NCBI GenBank assembly: GCA_020744425.1
Contig: JAGMUV010000008.1
Location: forward strand, 1,364,001-1,428,000
DNA length: 64,000 nucleotides
Direction of reading: 5' to 3'
Origin: Dactylonectria macrodidyma
Lineage: Eukaryota; Ascomycota; Sordariomycetes; Hypocreales; Nectriaceae
A model generated the notes under the pieces. It was given only the letters and a program-made list of their open reading frames with translations, searched no databases and was not told the DNA's origin. The position numbers were made by a program, and so were the translations under genes. Numbering within the stretch: position 1 is the stretch's first letter; each line of letters opens with the position of its first letter. This document shows, in pieces, positions 22,669 to 33,530 of this stretch.

Positions 22669-25600
22669 ATGTTGTCGACCGCCCGCTCCTCACGGGCAAA
22701 GGTCCTCCAACCCCGCGCTCCCGGATCTACGACACTCTCCACTCCCACAGCCTTGCAACTGAGATGTAGCCTCCAAACGCGGCACTTTTGCTTTGGCGCT
22801 TGGTCAGTGTCATCTGGTTCTGGTTCACACCACGACGGTCGCAGACGTCATCGCGCCCGATATCAGTACATGGAGTCGCTGAACCGCAATCTCTCATGGG
22901 ATAAAGACGCCAACAAGACCATCAAAAAGGCCATGGCTGCCTTTGCTCAAGCCTCCAAGCGTCACAACAAGAAATATGTCAATGTCGACGAGATCAAGTC
23001 GTGGTCGGATGAATTTTCTGGTACTCGACCTGGCAAGAATATTGAGGATGTCGAGCGAGGCGCCATCGATCATTTGATTCGCGGCGATAAGCCTCTCAAC
23101 TATGGATACGACATGTGGAAGTCTCACTTGAACAACATCCGAAGCTATCTGGAATCCCAACGAGGGTCCAAACCAATCCCGAAAGACGAAACCTTTATCG
23201 ACCCCATAACCAACCGCAGGGTGTCAAAGTCAAGTCCATCTCTGATGTACAACGATCTCGACGGATACAAGTCAACAGATTTCTCAACAAGCGAACCAGT
23301 CAACTCTGCCCCAAAATACGATGACCTCGACCGATATGGTCCTACCGAAGGAAGCTCCAATCCTCAAAGGAAGACTCGCTACAAAGACTTGGACCAATAC
23401 AGCTCAGCCCTCTGGAACGAGCCCGATGGTCAAATGACCACCCCAGAAGTTTCTCAGCAGTACGAAGACTTGGACAAATATGCCAAGAATGACAGTTTAG
23501 ACCACAAGGCGACTCCCAAGGAGCAGTCTGAATCATATCACGACTTGGACAAGTACAAGCCAGTGGAATGGAACGAGCCGGATGGACTGCAGGGAAAGAC
23601 ATCTGAGGAGCTGTCCAAGAATTACAAAGACCTCGATCAATACGACGCAGTGCGCTGGAACGAGCCCGATGGATTGCAGGGCAAGACCAAGGAAGAGCTC
23701 TCTCAAGACTATGACGATCTCCACAAGTATGGCGCCGTACAATGGAACGAGCCTGATGGTCTCCGAAAGGAAACCAAGGAAGAGTTGACCAAGAACTACG
23801 ATGACCTCCACAAATATGAGGCTGTGCATTGGAACGAGCCTGATGGCCTGCGAAAACCGACTCCAGAAGAGTTGTCAAAGGACTACAACGACTTGAACGG
23901 ATATGGGCCAGTGACGTGGAGCGAGCCAGATGGTCTGCGCCGCCTGACGCCCGAGGAGCAGTCTAAGGACTACAAAGACCTCGATGGGTATAATGCTCCG
24001 TTTGTTGCCAAAATCTCCACCCTTCAGGCTCACGCAGCTGCTCAAATGGACGGCACTGTCAGAGGAGAGCCTCTTGCCGCCAAGGTTGACACTCCCTCAG
24101 TGGATCCGGCCAGCGAGTACAAGGACTTGGACGAGTATGGGCCGGTTCGTTGGAATGAGCCTGACGGTCTCCGAGAGTTGACTGCGGAGGAACTTTCCAA
24201 AAAGTACGACGATTTGCATCTGTATGGCGAGGTCAAATGGAACGAGCCCGACGGTCTGCGAAAGTTGACTCCCGAGGAGAAATCTAAGGCGTACCCTGAT
24301 GTTCCGCAATATGCCCCGCGTGATTTGGAACCCGAGACTGCCCGAACCCATCCCGAACAGGTGTCCAAGGCGTACAAGGATTTGCCTGCGTATCGCCACT
24401 ACGACAATACTGCAAGCACTCGAGTCCATCCGGAAGAGGCGTCGAAGAAGTATCAAGATCTTGGCAAGTATGCTGCGTATGAGAACGATGGACCGAATCG
24501 CGTCCACCCAGAGCAGGCATCTAAGCAATACGCGGACCTTTCCAAGTACTCTGCCGGCGTTGAAGCCGCTGCCGCCGAAGCCAACGCGCAACACCCCGAG
24601 TTGAACGACTATACCGATTTGGATAAGTACAGCCAATCCGCGTTTGACTCTGTTGATACCCCATATCCGGCGCATCCCGAAGAGGCTACCAAGGTCTACA
24701 AGGACCTCAATAGGTATTCAGCCATCCACTACAATGAGCCAGATGGCAAGTCAGCTTCCAAGCCAGACGCAGTCGCTCAAGGCCTTGAAGAGTTCGATTC
24801 CAAGGCAGGTCCCCAAGATACCAGGAGTGGACCATCAGTTACTTATCCTTTGCCCCACAGGACCAACCCCGACTGTGAAGTCGATTCCCTGACAGCCGAG
24901 GACATCCGTGCCACGACCTTGCGCCGGGCTGAGCAGGATCAATTCAAGTCTGACGATTTGGAGTCTACTCAGTTGACTGGCAACTATGTTCGGGATTTCC
25001 CGGAGGAGTTTGCAACCTCTTGGACCGAAAAGTCGTCCACACTGGTGCCCAAGGACCAGGAGCAGGCTGTACAGGCTGACCAGGATGAAGTAGAGGTCAG
25101 CTCCATGGATGAGAGCTTCCCAATCGAAGACAACAAGATTCAACCTGCCATTGATCGCTATTGGGCAAAGGTTGACAAGGAGGCCAAGGATCCCTACTCA
25201 CACACACCTCAAGGCCTTGAAACGAGTTTCGCAGAAGAGTGCGGGCGGGACACTTTGCCGGCCATGGAAAAGCACTACACCAAGCCCGACGACCTGTCTA
25301 TGTACAAGATTCTCGCATTTGACGCCTCGTCGCAGACAATGAGTATTGCCGACGCCACTACCACCATGGATAATGACTCGCCTTCGACTCTTTCCGACAT
25401 TTTGCTACGATTGACAAGCCCATCCAAGTTTCTTCCTCACTTTGAGTCCCTCCAAGCCCAGGGATACGAGGTGGCATCGGGTAGCGGTGATGTCCTCATC
25501 TTTCGAAAGGTTCGAGAAGGCGATGGCCGACCTGCATATCCTCCGCGCGTCAACCCCATTGACATGATGGGTAAGCCTGCTATTGGCAACTTTGCTAGTC

Positions 25601-25848
25601 CTACTGGATTTGTCAATTATGATGCACTGGAGTCGATGCCAAAGCCGGCACCACCTTTTCGACCGGTCAATGAGCCAGAGCCCGAACCAGCCCCGGTCAA
25701 GGGACGAAAGAAGCGCAGATTGGGACGGAAGCTTGTACTAGGAACGGCAGGGCTCGCAGGTTCTGCCTACGCCGCCGCTGTCATGGGGGAATATTACAGT
25801 ACCAAGGGAGTTCGTGAGGAGACGAAACGAGGGGTCTCCAAGGGTTGA
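22669..25848 (+). CDS. large YxDLxxY/WNEPDG repeat protein, probably mitochondrial
   Basis: A single uninterrupted exon encodes 1059 aa. The first 50 residues are rich in Arg, Ser, Ala and Leu with no acids (MLSTARSSRAKVLQPRAPGS), as expected of a mitochondrial presequence. RHFCFGAWSVSSG follows, then an Arg/His-rich helix. From about residue 193 to 705 there are 18 imperfect repeats of 22-29 aa, typically YxDLDxYxxVxWNEPDGLxx plus (T/H)PEExSK; nine contain (W/Y)(N/S)EPDG. A conserved globular block follows (LSDILLRLTSPSKFLPHFES; VLIFRKVR). Near the C-terminus is one likely membrane helix (about residues 1021-1043, KLVLGTAGLAGSAYAAAVMG) after a basic KGRKKRRLGRK patch. I know of no function. 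My inference is an inner-membrane-anchored mitochondrial protein. Similar fungal proteins are usually left as hypothetical. Confidence 0.85.
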   Translation: MLSTARSSRAKVLQPRAPGSTTLSTPTALQLRCSLQTRHFCFGAWSVSSGSGSHHDGRRRHRARYQYMESLNRNLSWDKDANKTIKKAMAAFAQASKRHNKKYVNVDEIKSWSDEFSGTRPGKNIEDVERGAIDHLIRGDKPLNYGYDMWKSHLNNIRSYLESQRGSKPIPKDETFIDPITNRRVSKSSPSLMYNDLDGYKSTDFSTSEPVNSAPKYDDLDRYGPTEGSSNPQRKTRYKDLDQYSSALWNEPDGQMTTPEVSQQYEDLDKYAKNDSLDHKATPKEQSESYHDLDKYKPVEWNEPDGLQGKTSEELSKNYKDLDQYDAVRWNEPDGLQGKTKEELSQDYDDLHKYGAVQWNEPDGLRKETKEELTKNYDDLHKYEAVHWNEPDGLRKPTPEELSKDYNDLNGYGPVTWSEPDGLRRLTPEEQSKDYKDLDGYNAPFVAKISTLQAHAAAQMDGTVRGEPLAAKVDTPSVDPASEYKDLDEYGPVRWNEPDGLRELTAEELSKKYDDLHLYGEVKWNEPDGLRKLTPEEKSKAYPDVPQYAPRDLEPETARTHPEQVSKAYKDLPAYRHYDNTASTRVHPEEASKKYQDLGKYAAYENDGPNRVHPEQASKQYADLSKYSAGVEAAAAEANAQHPELNDYTDLDKYSQSAFDSVDTPYPAHPEEATKVYKDLNRYSAIHYNEPDGKSASKPDAVAQGLEEFDSKAGPQDTRSGPSVTYPLPHRTNPDCEVDSLTAEDIRATTLRRAEQDQFKSDDLESTQLTGNYVRDFPEEFATSWTEKSSTLVPKDQEQAVQADQDEVEVSSMDESFPIEDNKIQPAIDRYWAKVDKEAKDPYSHTPQGLETSFAEECGRDTLPAMEKHYTKPDDLSMYKILAFDASSQTMSIADATTTMDNDSPSTLSDILLRLTSPSKFLPHFESLQAQGYEVASGSGDVLIFRKVREGDGRPAYPPRVNPIDMMGKPAIGNFASPTGFVNYDALESMPKPAPPFRPVNEPEPEPAPVKGRKKRRLGRKLVLGTAGLAGSAYAAAVMGEYYSTKGVREETKRGVSKG
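23245..24748 (+). repeat. 18 in-frame coding repeats within the 22669 gene
   Basis: Units of about 66-87 nt encode YxDLxxY followed in many by WNEPDG. Units 5-9 and 11-12 are most alike; unit 10 carries a roughly 20-aa insertion; units 13-17 replace WNEPDG with RTHPEQ/RVHPEE-type text. The pattern suggests stepwise tandem expansion with an old (C-terminal) and a younger (central) set. Confidence 0.85.
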
Positions 25849-26256
25849 GATGTTATTTCCTTTGTCAAGCACGGATTGAGTTTTACTTTGTCAAGCACGA
25901 GGATCATGAGATGATACTGATTTCAGCATGGGATTCATGGGTTTATTATTTCGCACTACGGGGGATGTATGAGATTGGCACATTGGGTTTGCTTTCATAT
26001 TCTTTACTCACGGGCACAGGAGCGTTGGAGTAGAGATACCTGGTACAATACTACCACTGCATGATATAAATACGTTCATTCTTTTGATGCTGATGCTTTT
26101 GGTCCCCTTTTCGTACAATTAAATTCCCCATCCATTTAAATTTCCATCCGATCTTTTCCAGATGTTTTGGCAGTCCATTTGTTATTCATTTTGTTATTTG
26201 GTTCGTTTGTCCCCGTTCATCCCAGCTCATATCCCCCACATTCGGCATGTCCCAAT
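25849..26256. other. intergenic region between convergent genes
   Basis: An AT-rich 3' flank shared by the repeat-protein gene and the small gene at 26257. I see no gene. Confidence 0.5.
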
Positions 26257-26502
26257 TCATCCCCGCTCCGAAAACCCAGGCCCGGTCTTAACGGAATCAA
26301 TATCGGCCATGTGCATGGCGTGCTTCTGGTCTTCCTTGCTCCAGCTCTGACGACGCTCGAACATGGGCGTCCAGCTGCTCGTGTGACGCATGGCTCGGGC
26401 AGCATCGGCTTCGGCGTGGGCGCCCATGCGGCGGCCAGACGTGGGCGATGGGGGAGCGGGGCTCGAGCCGGTGGGAGGGTCTTGGGTGATGTTGTCGGAC
26501 AT
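26257..26502 (-). CDS. small conserved fungal protein of 81 aa
   Basis: The protein begins MSDNITQDPPTGSSPAPPSP, continues through a GRRMGAHAEADAARAMR helix, then HTSSWTPMFERRQSWSKED and KHAMHMADIDSVKTGPGFSE. The HTSSWTPMFERRQSW core with a following acidic/basic helix looks like a conserved short fungal family of unknown function. I chose the ATG at 26502; an upstream in-frame ATG at 26556 would add 18 residues encoded by leader-like sequence. A TTTAAATA element lies about 136 nt upstream. Confidence 0.65.
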   Translation of the reverse strand: MSDNITQDPPTGSSPAPPSPTSGRRMGAHAEADAARAMRHTSSWTPMFERRQSWSKEDQKHAMHMADIDSVKTGPGFSERG

Positions 26503-27479
26503 ATTGGGGGGGGGAAGATGTATGTAAGAGTAGATGGTTTGTAGTGATGTTTGCAATGGTTATGTGGATTGTGGTGGTGATGCTTCAACGAATGCTTTGA
26601 TGAGCGTGCAGCGTCCAGGTGTCCTCCCTCGAACCCTTATTTAAACCCCTTCCATCTTCGCCTCCCTCGCCCATACCAACGCCAAAAACTCTCCGTCAGC
26701 CCACGGGCCCAATCACCGTGACGTGCATTCGAGCGGGGGAAAGCAAACGATCGACAGATTTCCTCTCGCAAACGGGGTTTACCATGGGGGTGGGTGGCAT
26801 TGAGCTGCAAGAGGAAGCCTTTCCGTTTTCGTTCCGCTGGGACCCCGTGACGGGAAGGCTACTTTAGCCTCTGGAGATGCGTGCTGCATTCCAGGTCGTG
26901 TGCAAGGGGGGCGTTTTGTAAACATGCTGGAGTGAGGGGAGTGTGAGGCCATTGAGTGGTTTCGTTCCGCGCTGCTCGATGCCGTCTCCGATCTACGGGC
27001 TGGGTATCATGAGATTATCACATCACGTCTCAAGCTTCAACCCATTTCATCACGTCTCGATCCATTTCATCACGCGTCGCCTCACTACACATTGACTCAT
27101 TGCACATGGTAAAACAGATTTCAATTGATCCCTCGACTCCTGCATAACATTCCTGACAGACCCGCCTCCGAACACGACCCAATCTTGATCGCCGTCAAAA
27201 TGCCCCTCCAAAGGGAAAACCTCCAAATGGACCAACAAAAAAAAAGCCTCCCTCCTTCGATCTAATAGATCGCCCTTGAACGCTACCTTCCCTCCAGATG
27301 CGCTCCACCCAACTCCTCCAGAAAAAAGAAAAAGAAAAAAAAGACAAGACTCCTCAGGCTATGCAGGCTCTCAACTCTCGTGGGAGGCGATCATGGTTCG
27401 TATGTATAGACAAAGAAAGGAAAATGGGGTATAACACGATGAACAGTAGTTTTGGGGGACGGTATGTACGTTGAGGTGA
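26503..27479. other. intergenic region
   Basis: The promoter side of the 26257 gene and 3' flank of the 27480 gene. A-rich tracts occur near 27237-27245 and 27320-27345. I see no gene. Confidence 0.5.
26638..26645 (-). promoter_or_regulatory. TATA-like element
   Basis: TTTAAATA on the minus strand, about 136 nt upstream of the ATG at 26502. Confidence 0.35.
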
Positions 27480-29061
27480 TTAGGGAGTCTTGGGACGCTT
27501 CCAGTAGTATTGCTGTCTGATATTAGTTAAAGTTTTGTGGCTGGCGGGAGAAGAAACATACCTTGTGCTGCTTTCGGCACGCCCGTAGACTAGGCTTTCG
27601 TAGTCCATCGACCGCCGCTCGTCGTTGCTGATCGTCGTCGCGTTCGGGAATGTAGTAGTACTCGCTCTCAAGGAGCTTGCCGGCGGCATCCTTGCCCTGG
27701 CGTTCGATGACACCGATGCAAGGAGTAGCCTCGATGCATTCTCGGAGGTTCATCTTGGTCAATCCCTCCTTTTGCTCGGCGGGCAGATGTTGCATGATGG
27801 TGGACAGCGGCGTGGAAGAAAGCCGTGAAAAGGCGAGCTGGTTCATGACGTGGTTGGCAACGGCAGGGTTGATCTGGATGGGCTCGACAGAGAGTTCGGG
27901 AGTGGGTGATTGCATTCTAGGCGGTGACGACAGGGGCGATTCCAGCTCGACAGACTCTTTCTTGGGAGACGGAGGATTTGAGGGCATCTGGCGAGGAGCA
28001 AACAGGTCGGCAGCCAACGCGCTGACGAGCGGGTTAGGTCGCTTGATGCCTTTAAACACCTTGGGCGACTTTGTCGTTATCGAAGCCAGCCGGCAGGAAA
28101 TGTCGGCGCCAAAGGGACCAAACGAGTGCACGATAGGGTCGTTTTCCTCGTCCGGGTTGTGTTCCTCGGGCTCGCTCGTGAAACTGGCAGTGGCCTCGGT
28201 CCGCATGCTCACGTTAGGGTCAACGGACTCCCGCTTGGGCTCAGGCAGTTCGGGCTCGTCCTCATCCTCGTAAATGTCGATGCCGTCTCGGTGGCCGGGG
28301 AGGAGAGCCTGCAGGCGGCGGGAGCTGGAGTTGACGGGAGTAGGGCTCTCAGGAGACGCGATGCGGGCACCGCGGCGGAGGGGAGAGGACTGGAGAAGAG
28401 ATGCGCGGGTTTGCAGTCGTGGAGAGTCGTCCCAGCTTGAGTCGGACAGGTCGGCGGCTCGCTTGGGCCATTGCAGCAGCACGCGGGCGTCTTGCACGTT
28501 GACCATGATCTCGGAGCCCTCCGTCTCGCTGGTGAAGCTGTCGTCCTTGAATAGCTCCCAGGTGCGGCCCTGGCAGTGCAGCTTCATGCCGTTCCAACCG
28601 TTGCAGACAATTTCCATCTTGCTGGGCTCCAGCGGGTTGGCGGCGGCGATGTAGCGGGCCTTGACATGGACGCGGGACACGAGGCGGTTGGCAGAGAGCT
28701 GAAAGTGCGACGAGTTGGACGAGCGGCCCATGATGAGCGTCTCGCCCGTCTCGGAGAGCTCGACGGCCGGCACGGCGGAGAGGGGCACGCGTTCGAGGGC
28801 GGATGTCTGCGGCGGTGAGGAAGACAAGATGCCGGTGCTCGATGTCGGCACGGGCGTGGGATACTTGAGATGGGCCCGGCCGCACGTGTTGGTGTTTTGG
28901 CGTTTGACCGGTCGAGGCAGTCCCGGAGACGACGAAAGAGGCTCAAAGGGCGGCAGCAGAGTCGGAGCTCCTCGTTTGGATCCGGCGAGCGACTGCCGAA
29001 GAGCGGGGAGAGTGGGCTCGGCCGAAGCCTTCTTCCGCGGTGAAGAGGTTATAGGGTCCAT
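27480..29061 (-). CDS. FHA-domain regulator, Tos4/Plm2-like
   Basis: Exons 29061-27562 and 27512-27480 give 510 aa; the 49-nt intron has GTATGT and CAGACAG borders, and the last exon encodes only QYYWKRPKTP. The FHA domain spans about residues 100-200, with MGRSSNSSHFQL, the SRVHV motif and the hydrophobic end MVNVQDARVLLQW. Long acidic and Ser/Pro-rich tracts follow, then a C-terminal conserved helical block (PLSTIMQHLPAEQKEGLTKM; ECIEATPCIGVIERQGKDAA) ending in a basic YYYIPERDDD...RACRKQHKQYYWKR region. The arrangement matches fungal relatives of yeast Tos4/Plm2, G1/S and replication-stress chromatin factors that bind phosphopeptides. An upstream ATG at 29208 is possible but its extension looks like leader. 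Orthology is likely, not proven. Confidence 0.83.
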
Positions 29062-31574
29062 TTCGAGAGAAGAATGTGTCGAGATGAAACGGAATCGAGA
29101 CGGAAAATTATCGAGGCGGGATTCCCAAGCCGATATGGTGTTGAGACGAAAGTGTCGAGGCGGGATGCTATTATTCCACGGGTTGCGGTGCGTGTTCGAG
29201 GGCACCACGCGTTAAGCCGTCGAACTTGCGGTTCCTCCCCTCACACCAGAATAGTGAAGCCCGTCACTTTTTCCCAGCAACTTACACGCGATGGTGAGTT
29301 CCAAAACGGCAAAATATGGTGTTGATGGTCCGATAAACCAAGGCCCGGTCTAGAGAAGAGGTCAAGAGGCCCAAGAAAGAGGCCTAGGGCTTGGGGGCGG
29401 AGAGAATTCGTGTGTGTGTGGTGGTGAGGTGGGCGAAGGAGTTGGCAAGCGAGAAAGAAGTTGGTGGAGGTATTTAAGACGGTGTGGTTTTTTGGGGTGA
29501 CCGGGGACTTGACGCGAGGGACACGCTCCCCCTCGCGTTGGCGTTTTTGGCGTTTGGCGTTGGCGTTTGCTTAATTTTGTGCAGACGCCGCTGAAGAGTC
29601 CACTGTAGCATCGCCCCGAACCCCCTAACGTGCCCTGTAGCGAGGCCCCGCTGTGGCATAACTGTCAGGGCGGGGGGGTGCTTTACGCGTTCTGCACAGG
29701 CGCCGCGTACAGTGGATTTTGAGACGCCGAGGCCATGCTGAAGGGGCACGCTGTAACCCGGGCGTTATAGTGGCCGGGCAGCCCTGGTTTGATCAACTAC
29801 AGGGCTGATCCTAGATGGCAGACATTCACTCATCGACGCATCAACTTTGGCATGAACCTCGGACGAGACTATTCACTGTTCCTATAATAAGAATCTGAAT
29901 CAAATTTTCTACATCGATTTACTGTCGATTCAGTTTGCGGCCCAATGCAAGCAGAACCAGCCCCCTCCCGTCATCAGTCGCCGACACGTCTCCACTGCAG
30001 AAAACGGCCCCTCATCCCCTCATCCAGCAGCCTACGGCCGCGTTTTCTGCCTCCTCTGACATGTGCGAAGCTACGTGTCTGATTTCTCTTTGTTCGAATG
30101 CTGGAAAGCGAGGCTGTTGGGTCGAAGCTCCCATTAATCGCATGTTCGGCGGATGATCTGTGCGAGAACCTGAGGAACTGGGGAATGCGGTTAGCTCGCC
30201 CACTTAACGCGTCTAAGAGTCTCGTCTCGTTATATCAACCGCGACAACTCAAAAGCTGGAGTATGCGAGTCTCTTCGTGTGTTGTATTTATATTTATAGC
30301 TGTAGCATCGTATGCGCAGTCGCGGGTTTCTTCGGTCAGAATGCTGTTTTTTACTCGCCTTGATTCGCATCTAGTTACATACAGTTCCCAGTCACCAAGC
30401 CATTCACATGATGGCATATTAGATTCACAAACGAACTGGCCACGACATATGGAATTGAATTCCATATTAATCAAATACACTATAGGTTAGTTGGCAATGA
30501 TGTGAGTTTAATTAACGCGACTGTGAGTCGATTTAGTTAGAGACTAACTCGCGTCTGCTGCTTACCCGGGAGTTGACAGCCTAGTTGTTACGGCACTCAC
30601 CAAAATTCAGATTGACAATTCATAATGACCATTAAAGAACTCTGTTCTTAAGTACAATTTTTCTCAGCAACTAATCGTTTGATTAGGGGCCGATTCGAGG
30701 TCAATAGTTATTGAACGTTGTGACCCTAGCAAGTGAACAAGTAACGCCAGTGAATGAATGAAACAAGTTTCAAAGGCACAAACAAAATCACGTAGCTAGT
30801 CCTAAGTAATAAGTGTTTAATACAACGTCTAATCCATCAAGAATACCGAGGTTCCTCCCCGCAGTAAATACAGCGAAAAACAAAGGCACTTTAATATTTA
30901 GTTATGATCCGACGAGGCTCCTCATTTGTTCATCCCAGACGTTGAGACAACCCAGACCAAATATATTGGGAATACGAGTGGCAACCTCCTCGCGAACGAT
31001 ACTGCCTCTACCAACCTCAGTCTCTCCTAGAGGCCCGAAACCCACCTTCTCACACTGCCAGTGAGCTCTTCGATACTGACTCTAATGACCAATCTGCCAG
31101 CTATCTGAGGTCTGCCCAGCGTATCCTGGGCTGAAGCATTCCCGTACACATACCTAATATCATAGCTTGATCTACGTGACGGCAGCTATTCTGATTCGAG
31201 TTCCATTTCCCACTTGCCCGGTGATGCGGCGCATGCGGTCAGAATGCCATGCACGCCGCAACGCCGATGGCCAAGGTTTCAGGCTTAGGCATGGAGACTT
31301 TGTCACTCGGTTCGGGCCGCTGCAGGAATCGAAGAGCGTCATGACTGTTTTGAACGGGTGAACTGACGAATATGGTTGTAAAGAGGCAATGCATCTCGGA
31401 GTGCCCTACTTTGACAGCTGTCAAATCGGTCAATTCGAAGCGAAAATGCAACTACCCGGATGGTCTTACTAAGGGGGCAAAGCCACTTCCCCGTTCGTGC
31501 ACCGCAACTTTTCATTCCTCAAACACCAACGATCGATTGGATGAAAAACGACTGTTTGAACGTAAAGACTCGAG
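29062..31574. other. 2.5-kb gene-empty region
   Basis: 29062-29770 is GC-rich leader-like sequence of the FHA regulator. From about 29860 to 31000 base composition becomes AT-rich with many short TA-rich words and no long ORF, resembling an old decayed insertion or a RIP-affected stretch. A minus-strand segment at 30897-31071 is open for about 59 codons but has no recognisable homology. The ric8 promoter lies at the right end. Confidence 0.45.
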
Positions 31575-33039
31575 ATGAGTGATCCAGCAGGCCAAGGCAA
31601 TGTGATGGATATCCTGAGCAATATCGAGGCAGAGCTGGGACCAGAACGCGATGCAGCCCTCGAACAGTTTCTCGACCTCACAAGGCGCCCTGGAATGCAC
31701 AACTGCACTGTCCTCGAGAAGAGCGTCCCCATCGTCGGTCGCTGTGCGTTCGAGCCGAATGTCTCGCCGGTCACTCGCCACTTGGCCTTGCGATGCCTGA
31801 ATAACATCTTGTACCTGTCGAAGCCCACGAGGCAGTTATTTGTTGATTCAGGGTTCCCCAAATCCTTGATTGAGCTCATGCAGGTACTTGACCTCCCATG
31901 AATTTTGTGGCTTCTCGAAGCTCGGTGTGACTGACACGTGAGCAGAGCAATGACGCCGATGATGTGTCCCTCTCGACGAGATTGATGCTCCTTTGTTCCA
32001 TCGACACGACTCTCGACCACGCGCCGTTTTTTGAGCGAGAAAATCTTGCAGAAATTATCAATACAGTTGGTGCTCTCCTTGTTGCCCTGATATCATCTAA
32101 CACCCCTATGATTGCAGAATATATCCCGCCATGCGAGAGATGCATTCCCCTCGGTGGGGCCGACCTTGAATCTTCTTAGCACCCTCGCAGCCAGCGGCAA
32201 GAACGAATATCGATTTTTAGACTCTCTACCTCCTCTCCTCGAGATGCTCGACAAAGTTCCCATCCCCTCGCCACCCCTAGGTCCTTTGGTGTCGCTTCTC
32301 ATCAGCTCCCTTTTCTCGATTCCCTTTGACGATGAACTCCCGAGTTCCATCGTGGACAAATTGGTCGATATCTTGGATCTCGCGCTTCCAGCCAACATCA
32401 ACGGGGAAGATGCGGACAAGACAGCTTCGCCACTCATGGCACTGCTACTCCGAGCCGCTGGCCAGCCTGAGGTAAAGCTCCGTCTCAGTGCGCGTATGAT
32501 AGCATCCGACCACGACCGGACGATTGCATTAGGCCGGGGAGACTCTCTTCCACACAAACTAATCAGACTCAGCGCGGAAATCACAGCGCGAAAACTCAAG
32601 TATCTGACCGCCTGGCTCCTCTTCAAACTCTCCGATGAGGATCCCAAACAACTCATCGCCAATGTGGGATATGGCTACGGGATTGGAATTGCACAATCAT
32701 TGAACTTGCCACTATCGCCAGACGATTTGGAGACGGGTAAGATAGTCATGAGAGACTCCAACGTGAATCCCATTACGGGCCAAAGGATGGATGCTGAGAC
32801 GGCCGACTCGCAACACGATCTGGCTGAAATGACGCAAGAGGAGAAGGAGCGTGAGGCGGAGAGACTCTTTGTACTGTTTGAAAGGTCTGTCCTTCATCCC
32901 AAGTCGTCCAAGTTACTAACTCTTTAATAGGCTGAGAGCGACGGGTGCAGTGAACATTGAGAATCCTGTAGCTCAGGCCATAAGGTCGGGCCACGCTGAG
33001 GTGCTCCAAGATGATTATGGTGATGAGATGAACAGTTGA
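31575..33039 (+). CDS. ric8: RIC8/synembryn, G-alpha chaperone and guanine-nucleotide exchange factor
   Basis: Exons 31575-31883, 31946-32065, 32118-32884 and 32931-33039 give 434 aa. RIC8 binds nucleotide-free G-alpha subunits and supports their stability and signalling in fungi, affecting growth and conidiation. The protein is an ARM/HEAT-like helical array. Family-typical text includes LRCLNNILYLSKPTRQLFVD, STRLMLLCSIDTTLD, NISRHARDAFP, and a C-terminal acidic region (EMTQEEKEREAERLFVLFER) ending PVAQAIRSGHAE. Length is slightly shorter than many fungal RIC8 proteins (about 450-480). The second intron uses GTTGGT, a weaker donor, but its removal joins the two conserved segments exactly. 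Confidence 0.9.
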
Positions 33040-33320
33040 GTGGCGATGCGAGGGGTAATGCTCCGAGGCTGTTTGATCACGGTGGGCCACCGGCAGTGTA
33101 CACCTTTGAAGTGACACTGGCACTCAAGTAGGTGCCAAAAGGTTGATAGTCTGGATCTACTATTTGGCTTGGACCATCTTCATGAACTCTTCTCTAATGC
33201 TCCTTTGCCAACGCCGTCACTGCTCTCACGTCCGTTTTAGGCCTTCCAGGTGAATGGACGTTGACTCTAAACGAGGCATAGAGATAACGAGAGGTGTAAT
33301 CAGACCCACGGTGCGCATAA

Positions 33321-33530
33321 TCATATGGGCTTGGTTTTGGCAAGGCTTGTGTCGATGATTATGCCTCCGATAGTGCCGCCGTGGCGGTTTGGGCCGGTGG
33401 GGTTGCCGTTGGCTGGACCGGCCCCGGAGCCCCCGCTGGACCCACTGCCGGACCCAACGCTCGGCTGGGATCCACCACTAGGAGCGCCGCCGCTGCCTCC
33501 GATATTCGGGTTGGTGCCGGTACTTGACAT
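33321..33530 (-). CDS. possible small Gly/Ser-rich protein (69 aa)
   Basis: The ORF starts MSSTGTNPNIGGSGG, continues with Gly/Ser/Pro-rich low-complexity text, and ends GGTIGGIIIDTSLAKTKPI. There is no signal peptide or domain. It lies between convergent-facing flanks 280 nt after ric8. It could be a genuine small gene or a chance GC-rich ORF. Confidence 0.3.
   Translation of the reverse strand: MSSTGTNPNIGGSGGAPSGGSQPSVGSGSGSSGGSGAGPANGNPTGPNRHGGTIGGIIIDTSLAKTKPI

Noticed and set aside
30897..31071. 59-codon open minus-strand segment (REEVATRIPNIFGLGCLN)
   Set aside because: No start, no convincing upstream exon and no recognised family. Kept only as a possible remnant within the AT-rich island.
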